From assembly GCA_963759295.1 (NCBI GenBank), contig CAVWYT010000008.1:170444-234443 (forward strand): DNA of 64,000 nucleotides. Reading direction: 5' to 3'. The stretch is from WHSW01 sp963759295. Lineage in GTDB: Bacteria > Actinomycetota > Thermoleophilia > Solirubrobacterales > 70-9. Position 1 is the first letter of the stretch; each line of letters starts with the position of its first letter. Of the stretch, positions 1-8,547 are shown one piece after another. The position numbers were made by a program, and so were the translations under genes. Under the pieces are notes generated by a model, which ran no database searches, was not told where the DNA came from, and saw only the letters and a program-made list of their open reading frames with translations.

Positions 1-1
1 G

Positions 2-67
2 CCACTGGTGAGCTCGATCGATCCCGACCGGCTGCGGTTCGGGGTCGGCGTGCCGGGCCGCGGCTGA
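2..67 (+). CDS. C-terminal fragment of an unidentified protein (truncated by window edge)
   Basis: An open frame enters from the left edge and ends at a TGA at 65-67, giving a 21-residue tail that ends VGVPGRG. The codons are GC-rich at third positions like the neighbouring genes, and the next gene starts 73 bases later on the same strand. Nothing in 21 residues identifies a family, and it could also be a chance open frame. Confidence 0.35.
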   Translation, partial: PLVSSIDPDRLRFGVGVPGRG

Positions 68-139
68 GCCCGCGGCGCTCGCCGCGTCCGCCGGTCTCCG
101 TGGAGGGCCGCGCGGGCGGGCGGATAGGGTCTTCGCGAG

Positions 140-2696
140 ATGAGGGCAGCTCTTGCGACGGTCGCCCTGGCGGCGCTCGCCCTCGCTGCAGCGGCGAGCG
201 GCGCATCGTCGTCCGGGGGGCACGACCGGGGCGGGGCGCTGGCCGACTCGCCGTGGCCGCAGATGCGCCGCGACTCCGGCAACACCGCCGAGAGCCCGAT
301 TCGCGGGCGCTACCGCGGCGCTCTGCCCTGGTCGTTCGCCACCGGGCGGGGGATCTTCTCCACCCCGGTGCTCGGGCCCCGACGGTGAGGCCTACGTCGG
401 CTCGGCGGACGGGCGCTTCTACGCGCTCGACGAGCGCGGCCGGCGGATCTGGAGCCTGCGCACGGGCGGGGTCATCGACGCGGCGGCGGCGCTCGGAGCG
501 CGCAGCTCGAGGCGGAGCTTTCCGATCACGATCGGCTCCGGCGACGAGACGCTCTATCAGCTGCGAAGCGACGCCCGGCGGCTGGATCGCGAGCGGCGCA
601 TCCGCTGGGCCTACCGCACCGAGCTCGCCCCGGCAACCGGGCAGCTGGTCAATTGGTGGGAGGGCAATCCCGCCTACGGCCCGGACGGCAACCTCTACGT
701 CGGCAACACCGGCGGCGGCGCCTTCTCGCTGACCCCGGAGGGCGCGCTGCGCTGGGTCGTCCAGCGCGCGAACTCGGTTTGGACGACGCCGGCCTTCGAC
801 GCCGCCGGAAACAGCTACTGGGGCTCGGTCGACTTCTACGCATTCTCGCTCGACCCGCTGGGCGCGCTTCGCTGGCAGACCTTCACCCCGGGCTACGTCA
901 CCTCCTCGCCGGCGCTGGACTCCGACGGGACCGTCTACGTGGGCTCCTTCGATCGCAGCCTGCACGCGCTCGACTCGGCGACCGGCCAGGAGCGATGGGC
1001 GTTTCCGACCACCGATCACATCTACGCGTCCCCGGCGCTCGCGACCGACGCCTCGGGCACGACCAGGGCGATCTACATCGGCTCGGCGGACGGCTCGGTC
1101 TACGCGGTGCGCCCCGACGGCAGCGAGCTGTGGCGCTACGAGACCGGTGACCCGGTCCGTTCCTCGCCGGTGATCGGCCGCGCTGCGCACGGTGGCGGGG
1201 AGATCGTCTACGTCGGCTCGTCCAACGGCGTCCTCTACGCGCTCGACGCCGAGACGGGGAGGCGGCGCTGGTCGTTCGACACCTCGATGCGCAGCGGGCC
1301 GCTGGCCGACCGAGACGACCTCAACGGCTCCCCCGCGCTCGGCAGGCGCGGCGTCTACATCGGCGGCGAGCACGGCCGCGTCTGGTTCGTCCCCTACGAC
1401 TACTGCCGGGTCGAGCGCGACGTCCGCTGCAGCCGCTCGCCTGGGCAGGAGTTTCCGGACGACCTCAACCGCGTCCTCACGGTGACGCCCGGTGGAACGA
1501 CACGCTTCGGAGCCGAGAAGGTGCCCGCGGCCACGGTGCTGGCGATGCGGCTCGTGGTCCGCCGCGGCGGGGTCACGCTCGACGCGCGCATCGACCCCGA
1601 CCAGGGATCGGGCGCGCTGGTCCGCTCCCGCCCTCGCTTCGATTTCCAGACCCAGCTCTCCGGCGACGGGCACTACATCTTCGTGCGCCCGGACCGCGCC
1701 CTCGATCCCGGGACCGCCTACCGGCTGCGGGTGGCCGGCGGTTGGCGCGCGGGCTCGGAGACCGGCGACTTCGACAGCCGCGTCAGGATCGAGACCGCCG
1801 AGGACCGCGGCGACACGTCCGCACTCCGGGTGCGCCGCCGGCGAGTCGGCGCGCTGGAGCTCACCCGCCTGGCGCTGCCGCTCCCGGCGCTGCTTCCGAG
1901 CGTCAACCAGATCGGCTTCGACTCCTACGATTTGATCGCCGGCACGGTCGCCAAGTCCCACGCCGGAGCGCATCGCGGCCGGATCACGCTCTGGGTGATC
2001 GGCGCGCGCACCAACGCACGCGGGGTGCCCGTGGCCGACCCCGGCGGCGGCTTCGCCTTTCCGCTCCACGGCCGCTTCCGCCACGACCAACTCGTGCTCA
2101 ACGCGAGCGGGCTGAACCTCCGGTTCAGCTTCGGCGACGTGCCGCTGCGCAGCTTCGACGTCCGCGGCGCGCTTCGCGAGCGCGGCGGGCTTCGGCCCGG
2201 CCCCGGCCTCTACGGTCAGGTCACCTGCGCCGACGTCCCCAACTACTCGGCCGAGCTGCGGATCGCGGGCGTCTGCAACCAGAGCGACACCCTGGCCTCC
2301 TACGGGACCCTGCTCTCCGACCGCTACGACGACCGCGGCACCGCGAACCTGCGTCCGCCCGGGGTCTCGGCCGGCCCGGTGACCCTGACCGCCCCGGCCG
2401 CCGATGCGGACGGCGAGGTGGCCGCGTCGCTGCGGCTGAACGACCGCGCCAGCCTCCCCGCCGACCGGCACCTGGTCTCGATCCTGCTGGTCGACCGCAG
2501 CACCGGGACCCCCGTGGGGCTCGACTACCGCGGCCTGACCGCACCCGTCCTCGACGGCGCGGGCAACGTCGTCGGGGCGCGGCTGCGGATCCCCGCGGGA
2601 ACCGAGCTGCCTGCGACCCTCGAGGCGACGACGATCGTCGACGTCTTTCCGCTCGGGAGGAGCGATCTCTCGCCCCGGGCGCGGGCGCCTCGATAG
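140..2696 (+). CDS. Secreted PQQ-like beta-propeller repeat protein (apparent frameshift near 378)
   Basis: The ATG at 140 opens a signal peptide (MRAALATVALAALALAAAA) and a PWPQMRRD stretch typical of the entry to PQQ-like propellers. Around 378 the frame must shift by one base at a GGGCCCC run, after which the protein reads on without a stop to TAG at 2694. At least six blades follow, each with a YVGS..G..YALD..G...W pattern (for example VYVGSFDRSLHALD and IYIGSADGSVYAV), covering about residues 80-450. The last 400 residues are not a recognisable domain. Such proteins are exported and usually bind no quinone, acting as scaffolds or adhesins; the substrate here is unknown. The homopolymer location makes a sequencing error more likely than real inactivation. 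Confidence 0.8.
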
Positions 2697-2706
2697 GGTG
2701 AGCGCG

Positions 2707-3328
2707 ATGAGAGCTCGGGGGCCGGTCGCAGCGCTGCTCGTCGGTGTCGCCTTCGCCGCGATACCGACCGGCGCGGGGGCGGTCAACGACCCGAGCTCGA
2801 GCCTCTGTCCCGGGACCTTCACGGTCCTCCACAACGACCACATCGGCGCGCTTCAGCTTCCGGCGGGCCGCTACGACGTCACCGTGCGTACGCCGGGGAC
2901 GCTGACCTGCGCCGACGCCTCGAGTCTGTTCGCCAAGTTCCTGCAACGGCCGAGCGGCAACCTGCCGAACGGCTGGCGGGTGAACGTCAACAAGGCGCGG
3001 TTCGCCAACCGGGCCACCGAGCAGGCGTTCTCCGTCGCCAAGGCCGGTGGGGGAGGCGGCGGTGGAGGCGGGCGGGGGCGGCGGCGGCCGCGCGACCTGC
3101 CCCACCTTCGAGGTCCTCCACAACGACCGCATCGGCTCGCTGCGGATTCCGGCCGGCGACTACGTGATCACGGCCAAGAACATGAGCTGTCCGTCCGCGA
3201 GCCGGCAGTTCGCGCGCTTTCTGCAGTCGCCGAGCGGCAACCTGCCCGACGGCTGGCAGCTGAGGCCCCGCAGGGCGAAGTTCCGCAACCCCGACAGCGG
3301 CGAGAGCTTCCGGATCAAGCGCGCCTGA
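2707..3328 (+). CDS. Secreted protein with two tandem copies of an unknown domain joined by a glycine linker (apparent frameshift in linker)
   Basis: The protein begins with a signal peptide (MRARGPVAALLVGVAFAAIP); the GTG at 2698, which follows the previous stop by one base, is an alternative start. The first domain starts at CPGTFTVLHNDHIGALQLPAG and ends near VNKARFAN. A run of about nine glycines follows, and within it the frame changes (between about 3047 and 3080). The second domain, CPTFEVLHNDRIGSLRIPAG to RRAKFRNPDS, is clearly a copy of the first: both keep VLHND.IG, PAG.Y, two Cys, FA(K/R)FLQ.PSGNLP.GW and KFRN-like ends. Close spacing suggests cotranscription with the propeller protein. 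I do not recognise the domain; the paired cysteines suggest a disulphide in an exported protein. Confidence 0.7.
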
Positions 3329-3412
3329 GCGGGAGCGCGGGCGGCGGCGCGGTCAGCCGGTCCGCTCGAGCACGACGACCGGGATCTCGCGCTCCGCGCT
3401 AGTCTCGCCGCG

Positions 3413-5080
3413 ATGGCGACCACCGAGGAGAGCGCTCGCCCCGAAGGCTCACCGGCGCCGGGTCCGGTCCACGGCGGCAAGCTCGTCACCCGGGCGCTCG
3501 TCGACCGCGCCGTCAGCCATCTGTTCACGCTCTCCGGCGGCCACCTGTTCTCGATCTACGACGGCTGCGTCGCCGACGGGATCGAGATCGTCGACACGCG
3601 CCACGAGCAGGCGGCGGCCTGGGCCGCCGAGGGCTACGCGAAGGCGACCCGCAAGGTCGGCGTCGCCGCGCTCACCGCCGGGCCGGGGGTCACCAACGGG
3701 ATCAGCGCGATGGCGGGCGCGAAGTTCAACCGCTCGCCGCTCGTCGTCCTCGGCGGGCGCGCCCCGGAGATGCGCTGGGGCTCGGGCTCGCTGCAGGAGA
3801 TCGACCACCTGCCGTTCGTGACCCCGGTGACCAAAGCTGCGGCGACGATCATCGAGACCGACGCGATCGCCGACGCGACCGCGCGCGCGATCGACACCGC
3901 GCTCACCCAGCCCACCGGGCCGACCTACCTCGACTTCCCGCTCGACGTCGTCTTCTCCGAGGGCGCCGGCGAGACCCCGGCACCCGCGGTGGTCGTCGCG
4001 CCGGCCGCGCCGCGCACCGACGAGGCGGCGAGAATGCTCGCCGGGGCCGAGCGCCCGGTGATCATGGCCGGCACCGGCGTCTACTGGGCGCACGCCGAGG
4101 GCGAGCTTCGGCGGCTCGCCGAAACGCTGGCGATCCCCGTGTTCCTCAACGGGATGGGGCGGGGGTGCCTGCCGGCCGACCACGAGCTCTGCTTCTCGCG
4201 CGCCCGCGGCGAGGGCCTCAAGGAGGCCGACGTGGCGCTTGTCGTCGGCGTGCCGCTCGACTTCCGGCTCGGCTTCGGCGCCAGCTTCGGCGAGCAGACG
4301 AAGATCATCTGGCTCGACGAGGCGCCGAACGAGCTCAGCGCGAACCGTACGCCCGAGATCGAGCTGGTCGGCGGGATCGACGCCACCCTGGCCGCGATCT
4401 CCGACGGCGAGGGCGGCTCGGGCGCCCGCCAGCGCACCGGCGCCTGGGTCGAGGCCCTGCGCGAGACCGAGGACGAAAAGCGCGCCGGCGAGGCCGACGA
4501 GCTCAACGACGACCGGGCGCCGCTTCATCCGCTGCGTGTCTACAACGAGCTCGCGCAGATGCTCGACCGCGACGCGATCGTGATCGGCGACGGCGGCGAC
4601 TTCGTCTCCTACGCCGGGCGCGTCGTCAACACGTATGAGCCCGGCTGCTGGATGGATCCGGGCCCCTACGGCTGTCTCGGCGCCGGCCCCGGCCAGGCGA
4701 TCGGCGCCAAGGTCGCCCACCCCGAGCGCCAGGTCGTCTGCATGCTCGGCGACGGCGCCTTCGGGTTCTCGGGGCTCGAGTTCGACACCATGGTCCGCCA
4801 CGACCTGCCGGTGGTCGGGATCGTCGGCAACAACGGGATCTGGGCGCTCGAGTACCACCCGATGAAGTTCCTCTACGGCTACCAGGTCGCCGCCGAGCTG
4901 CGGCCGGCGACCCGCTACGACGAGGTCGTCAAGGCGCTCGGCGGCCACGGCGAGCTCGTCCGCCACCCGTCCGAGCTCCAGCCGGCGCTCGAGCGCGCCT
5001 TCGCCTCCGGCAAGCCGGCGCTGGTCAACGTGCTCACCGATCCCGAGGTCGTCTACCCGCGCAAGGCCATGTTGGCGTAG
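3413..5080 (+). CDS. Thiamine-diphosphate-dependent enzyme, acetolactate synthase / 2-hydroxyacyl-CoA lyase-like
   Basis: This 555-residue protein has the three-domain layout of the acetolactate synthase superfamily: an N-terminal pyrimidine-binding domain with the activating glutamate in RHEQAAAWAAEGYA (E65), a central domain with GTGVYWAH, and a C-terminal diphosphate-binding domain with the TPP motif GDGAFG starting at residue 446 and NN at 473-474. Members decarboxylate or ligate 2-keto acids or cleave 2-hydroxyacyl-CoA. No regulatory small subunit (ilvN) and no isoleucine/valine genes lie nearby, so a role in branched-chain synthesis is not supported and the substrate is open. The ATG at 3413 is the first in frame and is followed by a disordered 20-residue leader. 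It stands alone, with an aldo/keto reductase 75 bases downstream. Confidence 0.85.
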   Translation: MATTEESARPEGSPAPGPVHGGKLVTRALVDRAVSHLFTLSGGHLFSIYDGCVADGIEIVDTRHEQAAAWAAEGYAKATRKVGVAALTAGPGVTNGISAMAGAKFNRSPLVVLGGRAPEMRWGSGSLQEIDHLPFVTPVTKAAATIIETDAIADATARAIDTALTQPTGPTYLDFPLDVVFSEGAGETPAPAVVVAPAAPRTDEAARMLAGAERPVIMAGTGVYWAHAEGELRRLAETLAIPVFLNGMGRGCLPADHELCFSRARGEGLKEADVALVVGVPLDFRLGFGASFGEQTKIIWLDEAPNELSANRTPEIELVGGIDATLAAISDGEGGSGARQRTGAWVEALRETEDEKRAGEADELNDDRAPLHPLRVYNELAQMLDRDAIVIGDGGDFVSYAGRVVNTYEPGCWMDPGPYGCLGAGPGQAIGAKVAHPERQVVCMLGDGAFGFSGLEFDTMVRHDLPVVGIVGNNGIWALEYHPMKFLYGYQVAAELRPATRYDEVVKALGGHGELVRHPSELQPALERAFASGKPALVNVLTDPEVVYPRKAMLA

Positions 5081-5155
5081 CTCTCGGCGCCGGGAGTCGG
5101 TTTCGACCCCTATCCCGGCGGAGGCCGAGCGCCGCGACTGCGTAGGATCGCGTCC

Positions 5156-6196
5156 GTGGAGCTGCGGCCGCTGGCGAGGACGGGCGTTCAGGTCAGTCCG
5201 CTGTGCCTTGGGGCGATGATGTTCGGCGCCTGGGGCAACTCCAACCGCGACGACTCGATCCGGATCATCCACGCGGCGCTCGACGCCGGGATCAACTTCA
5301 TCGACACCGCCGACGTCTACAGTCGCGGCGAGTCGGAGCAGATCGTCGCCAAGGCGCTCGCCGGTGGCAAGCGCGACGACGTCGTGCTGGCGACCAAGGT
5401 GCACGGCAAGATGGGCGACGACCCGAACCAGTACGGCAACTCGCGCCGCTGGATCGTCCGCGAGCTCGAGGCGAGCCTGAAGCGGCTCGGCACCGACTGG
5501 ATCGACCTCTACCAGATCCACCGCCCCGAGCCCGACACCGACATCGACGAGACGCTCGGCGCGCTCACCGACCTCATCCGCGCCGGCAAGCTCCGCTACA
5601 TCGGCAGCTCGACGTTCCCGCCCTCGGCGGTGGTCGAGGCTCAATGGGTCGCCGAGCGCCGCGGCCGCGAGCGCTTCGTCACCGAGCAGCCGCCGTACTC
5701 GATCCTCGCGCGCGGGGTCGAGCGCGAGCTGCTCGGCGTCTGCGAGCGCCACGGGATCGGCGTCCTGCCCTGGAGCCCGCTCGCCGGCGGGTGGCTCACG
5801 GGCCGCTACCGGATCGGCGCCGAGCTGCCGCAGAGCCGCCGCGCGCAGATGGTCCCCGGCCGCTACGACATGTCGATACCCGAGAACCAGCGCAAGCTCG
5901 AGGCAGCCGACGCGCTCGCGCTGCTCGCCGAGGACGCGGGGATGACGCTGATCGAGATGTCGCTCGCCTTCCTGCTCGAGCATCCCGCGGTGACCGCGCC
6001 GATCATCGGCCCGCGGACGATGAACCAGCTCGAGAGCCAGCTCCCCGCGGCAGAGATCCGCCTCGACGCCGACCTCCTCGACCGGATCGACGAGATCGTC
6101 GCCCCGGGGACGAACATCAACCCGGCCGACGCCGGCTACACGCCGCCCGAGCTCGCCGAGCCGCGGCGCCGCCGGCGCGGCGCCCGGGGCGTCTAG
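5156..6196 (+). CDS. Aldo/keto reductase
   Basis: A GTG at 5156 starts a 346-residue (beta/alpha)8-barrel NADPH-dependent oxidoreductase. The catalytic tetrad of the family is intact: D50 and Y55 in FIDTADVY, K81 in LATKVHGK, and H122 in LYQIHRPEP. The C-terminal coenzyme region GPRTMNQLESQL is the usual cofactor-binding segment of the AKR5/AKR11-type proteins. It reduces carbonyl compounds to alcohols in the cytoplasm; the physiological substrate cannot be told from sequence. The last ten residues are an arginine-rich tail. It follows the TPP enzyme on the same strand but with a 75-base gap. Confidence 0.9.
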   Translation: MELRPLARTGVQVSPLCLGAMMFGAWGNSNRDDSIRIIHAALDAGINFIDTADVYSRGESEQIVAKALAGGKRDDVVLATKVHGKMGDDPNQYGNSRRWIVRELEASLKRLGTDWIDLYQIHRPEPDTDIDETLGALTDLIRAGKLRYIGSSTFPPSAVVEAQWVAERRGRERFVTEQPPYSILARGVERELLGVCERHGIGVLPWSPLAGGWLTGRYRIGAELPQSRRAQMVPGRYDMSIPENQRKLEAADALALLAEDAGMTLIEMSLAFLLEHPAVTAPIIGPRTMNQLESQLPAAEIRLDADLLDRIDEIVAPGTNINPADAGYTPPELAEPRRRRRGARGV

Positions 6197-6217
6197 CCCG
6201 CGCGCGCCGCGCCGCCG

Positions 6218-6877
6218 TCACTCGCGCCAGCAGACCTGCATCCAGCTCGCGCACACCCAGCCCTCGATCTCCGGGTCGGCGGGATGGCGGCGCTCGCCGT
6301 GCTCGAACACGCTCAGTCCGCAATTCGCGGTCCGCAGCTGCCACAGCCGCCAGACGTCGGCGGCAGTGAACCGCTCGCCGAGCAGCGAGTCGATCAGAAA
6401 GAAGCGCTGGAAGATCCCGTGTGAAACGGCGAGCACGGCCTGCTCGGGGTCGCCCGCCTCGAGGTCGCGCTTGAACGCGCGCACCCGGGCGAGCACGTCG
6501 TCGAACGACTCGGCCCCGTCGGGCGCGGCGCCGGGGTCCTCGGCGCTCTCGGTCATCCGCACCGACCATCGGCGCAGCTTCTGCTCGTCGGGCTCGAGGT
6601 CGAGGAAGTCGCTCGCCTCGCGCAGCTCGTGGATCCCGGGATGGGTCTCGACCGGCAGATCGAGCTCGCGGGCGATCAGCTCGGCGGTCTGGAGGGCGCG
6701 GCGCATCGGGCTCGAGAGCACCCGCGTCGCGCCGCTGTTTCGCAGCACCCGCGCCGCGCCGCGCGCCTGGCGCCAGCCGCGTTCGGTGAGGCGGTCGCCC
6801 TCGGCCTCCGGAACCCCGACCTTCGCCGGGTGGGAGTTGGAGACCGATTCGGCGTGGCGAAGGAAGAGCAGGCGCAC
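6218..6877 (-). CDS. Histidine phosphatase family protein (phosphoglycerate mutase-like)
   Basis: The 219-residue protein opens with the histidine-phosphatase signature LFLRHAES (R7, H8, where H8 would form the phosphohistidine), has the LTERGWRQA and SSPMRRALQTAE segments that complete the phosphate pocket, and a second catalytic histidine in AVSHGIFQRF. Family members remove phosphate from small molecules or proteins, and this subgroup is not a glycolytic mutase as far as can be told. It lies 11 bases downstream of the ArsR-type regulator on the same strand, so the two may be one transcript. Confidence 0.85.
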   Translation of the reverse strand: MRLLFLRHAESVSNSHPAKVGVPEAEGDRLTERGWRQARGAARVLRNSGATRVLSSPMRRALQTAELIARELDLPVETHPGIHELREASDFLDLEPDEQKLRRWSVRMTESAEDPGAAPDGAESFDDVLARVRAFKRDLEAGDPEQAVLAVSHGIFQRFFLIDSLLGERFTAADVWRLWQLRTANCGLSVFEHGERRHPADPEIEGWVCASWMQVCWRE

Positions 6878-6888
6878 CGCGACCGCGC

Positions 6889-7212
6889 TCAGTCCGCGGA
6901 GCGCAGGACCGAGTCGAGCAGCCCGGGAAAGCGGGCGTCGAGGTCCTCGCGGCGCAGGCGGTTGACCCGGGCGGTTCCTTCGGGGGTCTGCTCGATCACG
7001 CCGCTCTCGCGCAGGACCCGGAAGTGGTGGGTGGCGGTCGACTTCGAGACCGGGAGCTCGAACTCTCCGCAGCGGTGCTCGCAGCCGTGATCGGCGGCGA
7101 GCCCGCGGACGATCTCGAGCCGCACCGGGTCCGAGAGCGCGTGCAGGACCTGGGTCAGCTCCAGGTCGCCTGCGGTCGGGTGGGCGAGGGTCCTGCTCAT
7201 CGTGAGATCCAT
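6889..7212 (-). CDS. ArsR-family winged-helix transcriptional regulator
   Basis: The protein of about 107 residues carries the ArsR winged-helix fold: LHALSDPVRLEIVRGLA, then the recognition region ELPVSKSTATHHFRVLRESGVI and a wing (EQTPEGTARVNRLR). A second ATG four codons in (at 7200) is an equally good start. Cysteines in DHGCEHRCGEF could ligate metal but are not the classic ELCVCDL site. It is transcribed away from two truncated open frames, and the 75-base gap holds a pair of near-identical repeats (7214-7256) that are a likely operator, so autoregulation is expected. Confidence 0.85.
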   Translation of the reverse strand: MDLTMSRTLAHPTAGDLELTQVLHALSDPVRLEIVRGLAADHGCEHRCGEFELPVSKSTATHHFRVLRESGVIEQTPEGTARVNRLRREDLDARFPGLLDSVLRSAD

Positions 7213-7213
7213 T

Positions 7214-7256
7214 GTACGACGTTCATCGGACCAATCTAGTACGATGTTCTTCGAAC
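7214..7256. promoter_or_regulatory. Tandem operator-like repeats between the ArsR gene and the divergent remnants
   Basis: GTACGACGTTCATCGGAC (7214-7231) is repeated as GTACGATGTTCTTCGAAC (7239-7256), 15 of 18 bases identical and 25 bases apart. The second copy contains the inverted repeat GTTC-TTC-GAAC. The pair sits directly upstream of both divergent start regions, where an ArsR repressor would bind. The ArsR start codon itself touches the first copy, so the regulator's own promoter must lie within this stretch. Confidence 0.6.
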
Positions 7257-7286
7257 TTTGAACGTACCGCGACAGGAGGGACTCAG

Positions 7287-7397
7287 ATGACCACCGCCAA
7301 TCCGCCCACCGCCCAGACCACCGCGCCGCCGAAGCCGCTTCGCTTCCGGCGGCTGATCGTCTTCACCTCGCTCGCAGACGGCCTCAGGGCCGCCTGA
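7287..7397 (+). pseudogene. N-terminal remnant of a gene divergent from ArsR (possibly MFS transporter)
   Basis: An ATG at 7287 with a strong AGGAGG five to twelve bases upstream starts only 36 residues, ending RRLIVFTSLADGLRAA then TGA. The well-placed ribosome binding site says a real gene once began here. The ending resembles the first transmembrane entry of MFS transporters (..SNLGDGLRLAALPLL), but this match is too short to be sure. I read it as the 5' stub of a gene whose remainder was deleted. Confidence 0.4.
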
Positions 7398-7399
7398 CG

Positions 7400-7606
7400 A
7401 TGCTCGGGCTGGTCGCCGACCGCTCCGCCCCCGAGGGCATTGCCCTGCGCGAGGTCACCGATCCGGCCCCTCTCCCCAACCAGGCCCTGGTCGAGGTTCG
7501 CGCGATCTCGCTAAACCGAGGCGAGATCCGCAACCTCGACCGGCGTCCACAGCGCGAGGTCGTGGACTTCGAGGTCGAGGGCAAGGCGGTGCTGCCCGTC
7601 GACTGA
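7400..7606 (+). pseudogene. Zinc-type alcohol dehydrogenase/quinone oxidoreductase with its middle deleted
   Basis: The first 45 residues (GIALREVTDPAPLPNQALVE, then VRAISLNRGEIRNL) match the N-terminal GroES-like start of medium-chain dehydrogenases. The final residues (FEVEGKAVLPVD) match the usual C-terminal end of the same family (..RRV.GKAVL.V). What is missing is roughly 230-250 residues between them, including the catalytic and Rossmann domains, so the frame looks like an in-frame internal deletion. It follows the stub at 7287 by two bases, consistent with a decayed operon under ArsR control. Confidence 0.5.
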
Positions 7607-7686
7607 TCGGCGGCAGCGCGTCGGAATCTGGGCACACCCTGCGGGCGGTCCCGCCCGCGAGTGGCTGCTCTAACCTTGCGGTCGAA

Positions 7687-8001
7687 ATGGACGCCACCGA
7701 GATCCGCGATCACATCGAGGAGCTGGTCGCCGAGGAACACCGGCTGCTCGGCGCCCACACCGGCGAGGGCCTCGGCGAGGCCGAGCACGCGCGGCTGCAG
7801 GCGATCGGCCGCGAGCTCGACGAGGCCTGGGACCTGCTGCGCCGCCGCGAGGCCGGTCAGTCGGAGCGGCTCGCCGATGCCGACGTCCCCGACCCGCCGA
7901 ACGAGCTCGACGGCCCCGACCCCGAGCCGATTCACCTCGATCACGGCGTCCACGGCGACGGCTCGAGCCCAGATCCGGGCACCCACCCGAACGTCCCCTA
8001 G
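7687..8001 (+). CDS. DUF2630 family protein
   Basis: The 104-residue acidic protein has the DUF2630 pattern: IRDHIEELVAEEHRLL near the start and ARLQAIGRELDEAWDLLRRREA about 35 residues later, together a predicted helical hairpin. The C-terminal 40 residues are proline- and aspartate-rich and likely disordered. DUF2630 is a small actinobacterial family of unknown function. It stands alone between the ArsR-linked remnants and a convergent SRPBCC gene. Confidence 0.75.
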   Translation: MDATEIRDHIEELVAEEHRLLGAHTGEGLGEAEHARLQAIGRELDEAWDLLRRREAGQSERLADADVPDPPNELDGPDPEPIHLDHGVHGDGSSPDPGTHPNVP

Positions 8002-8019
8002 CCGCCCCGGATCCCGCGC

Positions 8020-8463
8020 CTAGGAGTGTGCGCGCTCGGGTTCGCGGCGCGCCGCCTGGCGCAGGGCGTCGAGCGATTGCTCGCTCCAGCTGCGGAAGTA
8101 GCGCCTGCCCATCGTTGCGTCGAAGAGGCGGTGGCCAAGGCCCTTGGGCTGCATGCCCATCTCGAGCTCGACGAAGGTCCCGCCCTGAGCCGGGGTGAGC
8201 ACCCAGTGCGCGTAGGTCCCGGTCAGCTGGCAGCTCATCCGGATCTCCCGAAGATCGCGCGCCCGCTCGACCAGGAAGTTGGATTCCACGGTCCCGCTCG
8301 GGTCGTGCGTCACCTGGACGTACTGGTCGCCCTCCTCGAAGCGCTCGCCCCGGACCTCGATCACCCGCGGCCACCACTCCGGGTAGCGCCTCGGGGCGCC
8401 GACAAGGCTCCACACCGCCTCGAGCGGGGCGTCGAGGTGCGCCTGCTGCCGGTGCGCGGACAT
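8020..8463 (-). CDS. SRPBCC family protein (START-like ligand-binding fold)
   Basis: The ATG at 8463 gives 147 residues beginning MSAHRQQAHLDAPLEAVWSL, the usual first strand and helix of polyketide-cyclase/START-like proteins, followed by PRRYPEWWPRVIEV. The end, LFDATMGRRYFRSWSEQSLDAL, is the long C-terminal helix. These proteins hold a hydrophobic ligand in a deep cavity; no ligand can be named. The open frame continues upstream past 8463 but that part is antisense to the next gene and has no family match. Confidence 0.75.
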   Translation of the reverse strand: MSAHRQQAHLDAPLEAVWSLVGAPRRYPEWWPRVIEVRGERFEEGDQYVQVTHDPSGTVESNFLVERARDLREIRMSCQLTGTYAHWVLTPAQGGTFVELEMGMQPKGLGHRLFDATMGRRYFRSWSEQSLDALRQAARREPERAHS

Positions 8464-8547
8464 CGCGCAGAGTCTGGCAGTCCGGGCTCCCGTCATCGTG
8501 CCTGGCGGCGCCGGGGGTAGCCGAACCAGAGGCGTAGGCTCGGCTCG

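Noticed and set aside
3413..5080. Calling the TPP enzyme ilvB
   Set aside because: No ilvN, ilvC or leu genes are nearby and the protein lacks features that separate true acetolactate synthases from lyase-type relatives.
3449..5983. An 844-codon open frame on the minus strand across the TPP enzyme and aldo/keto reductase
   Set aside because: It spans two genes and the gap between them, with no motifs; both genes on the plus strand are full length.
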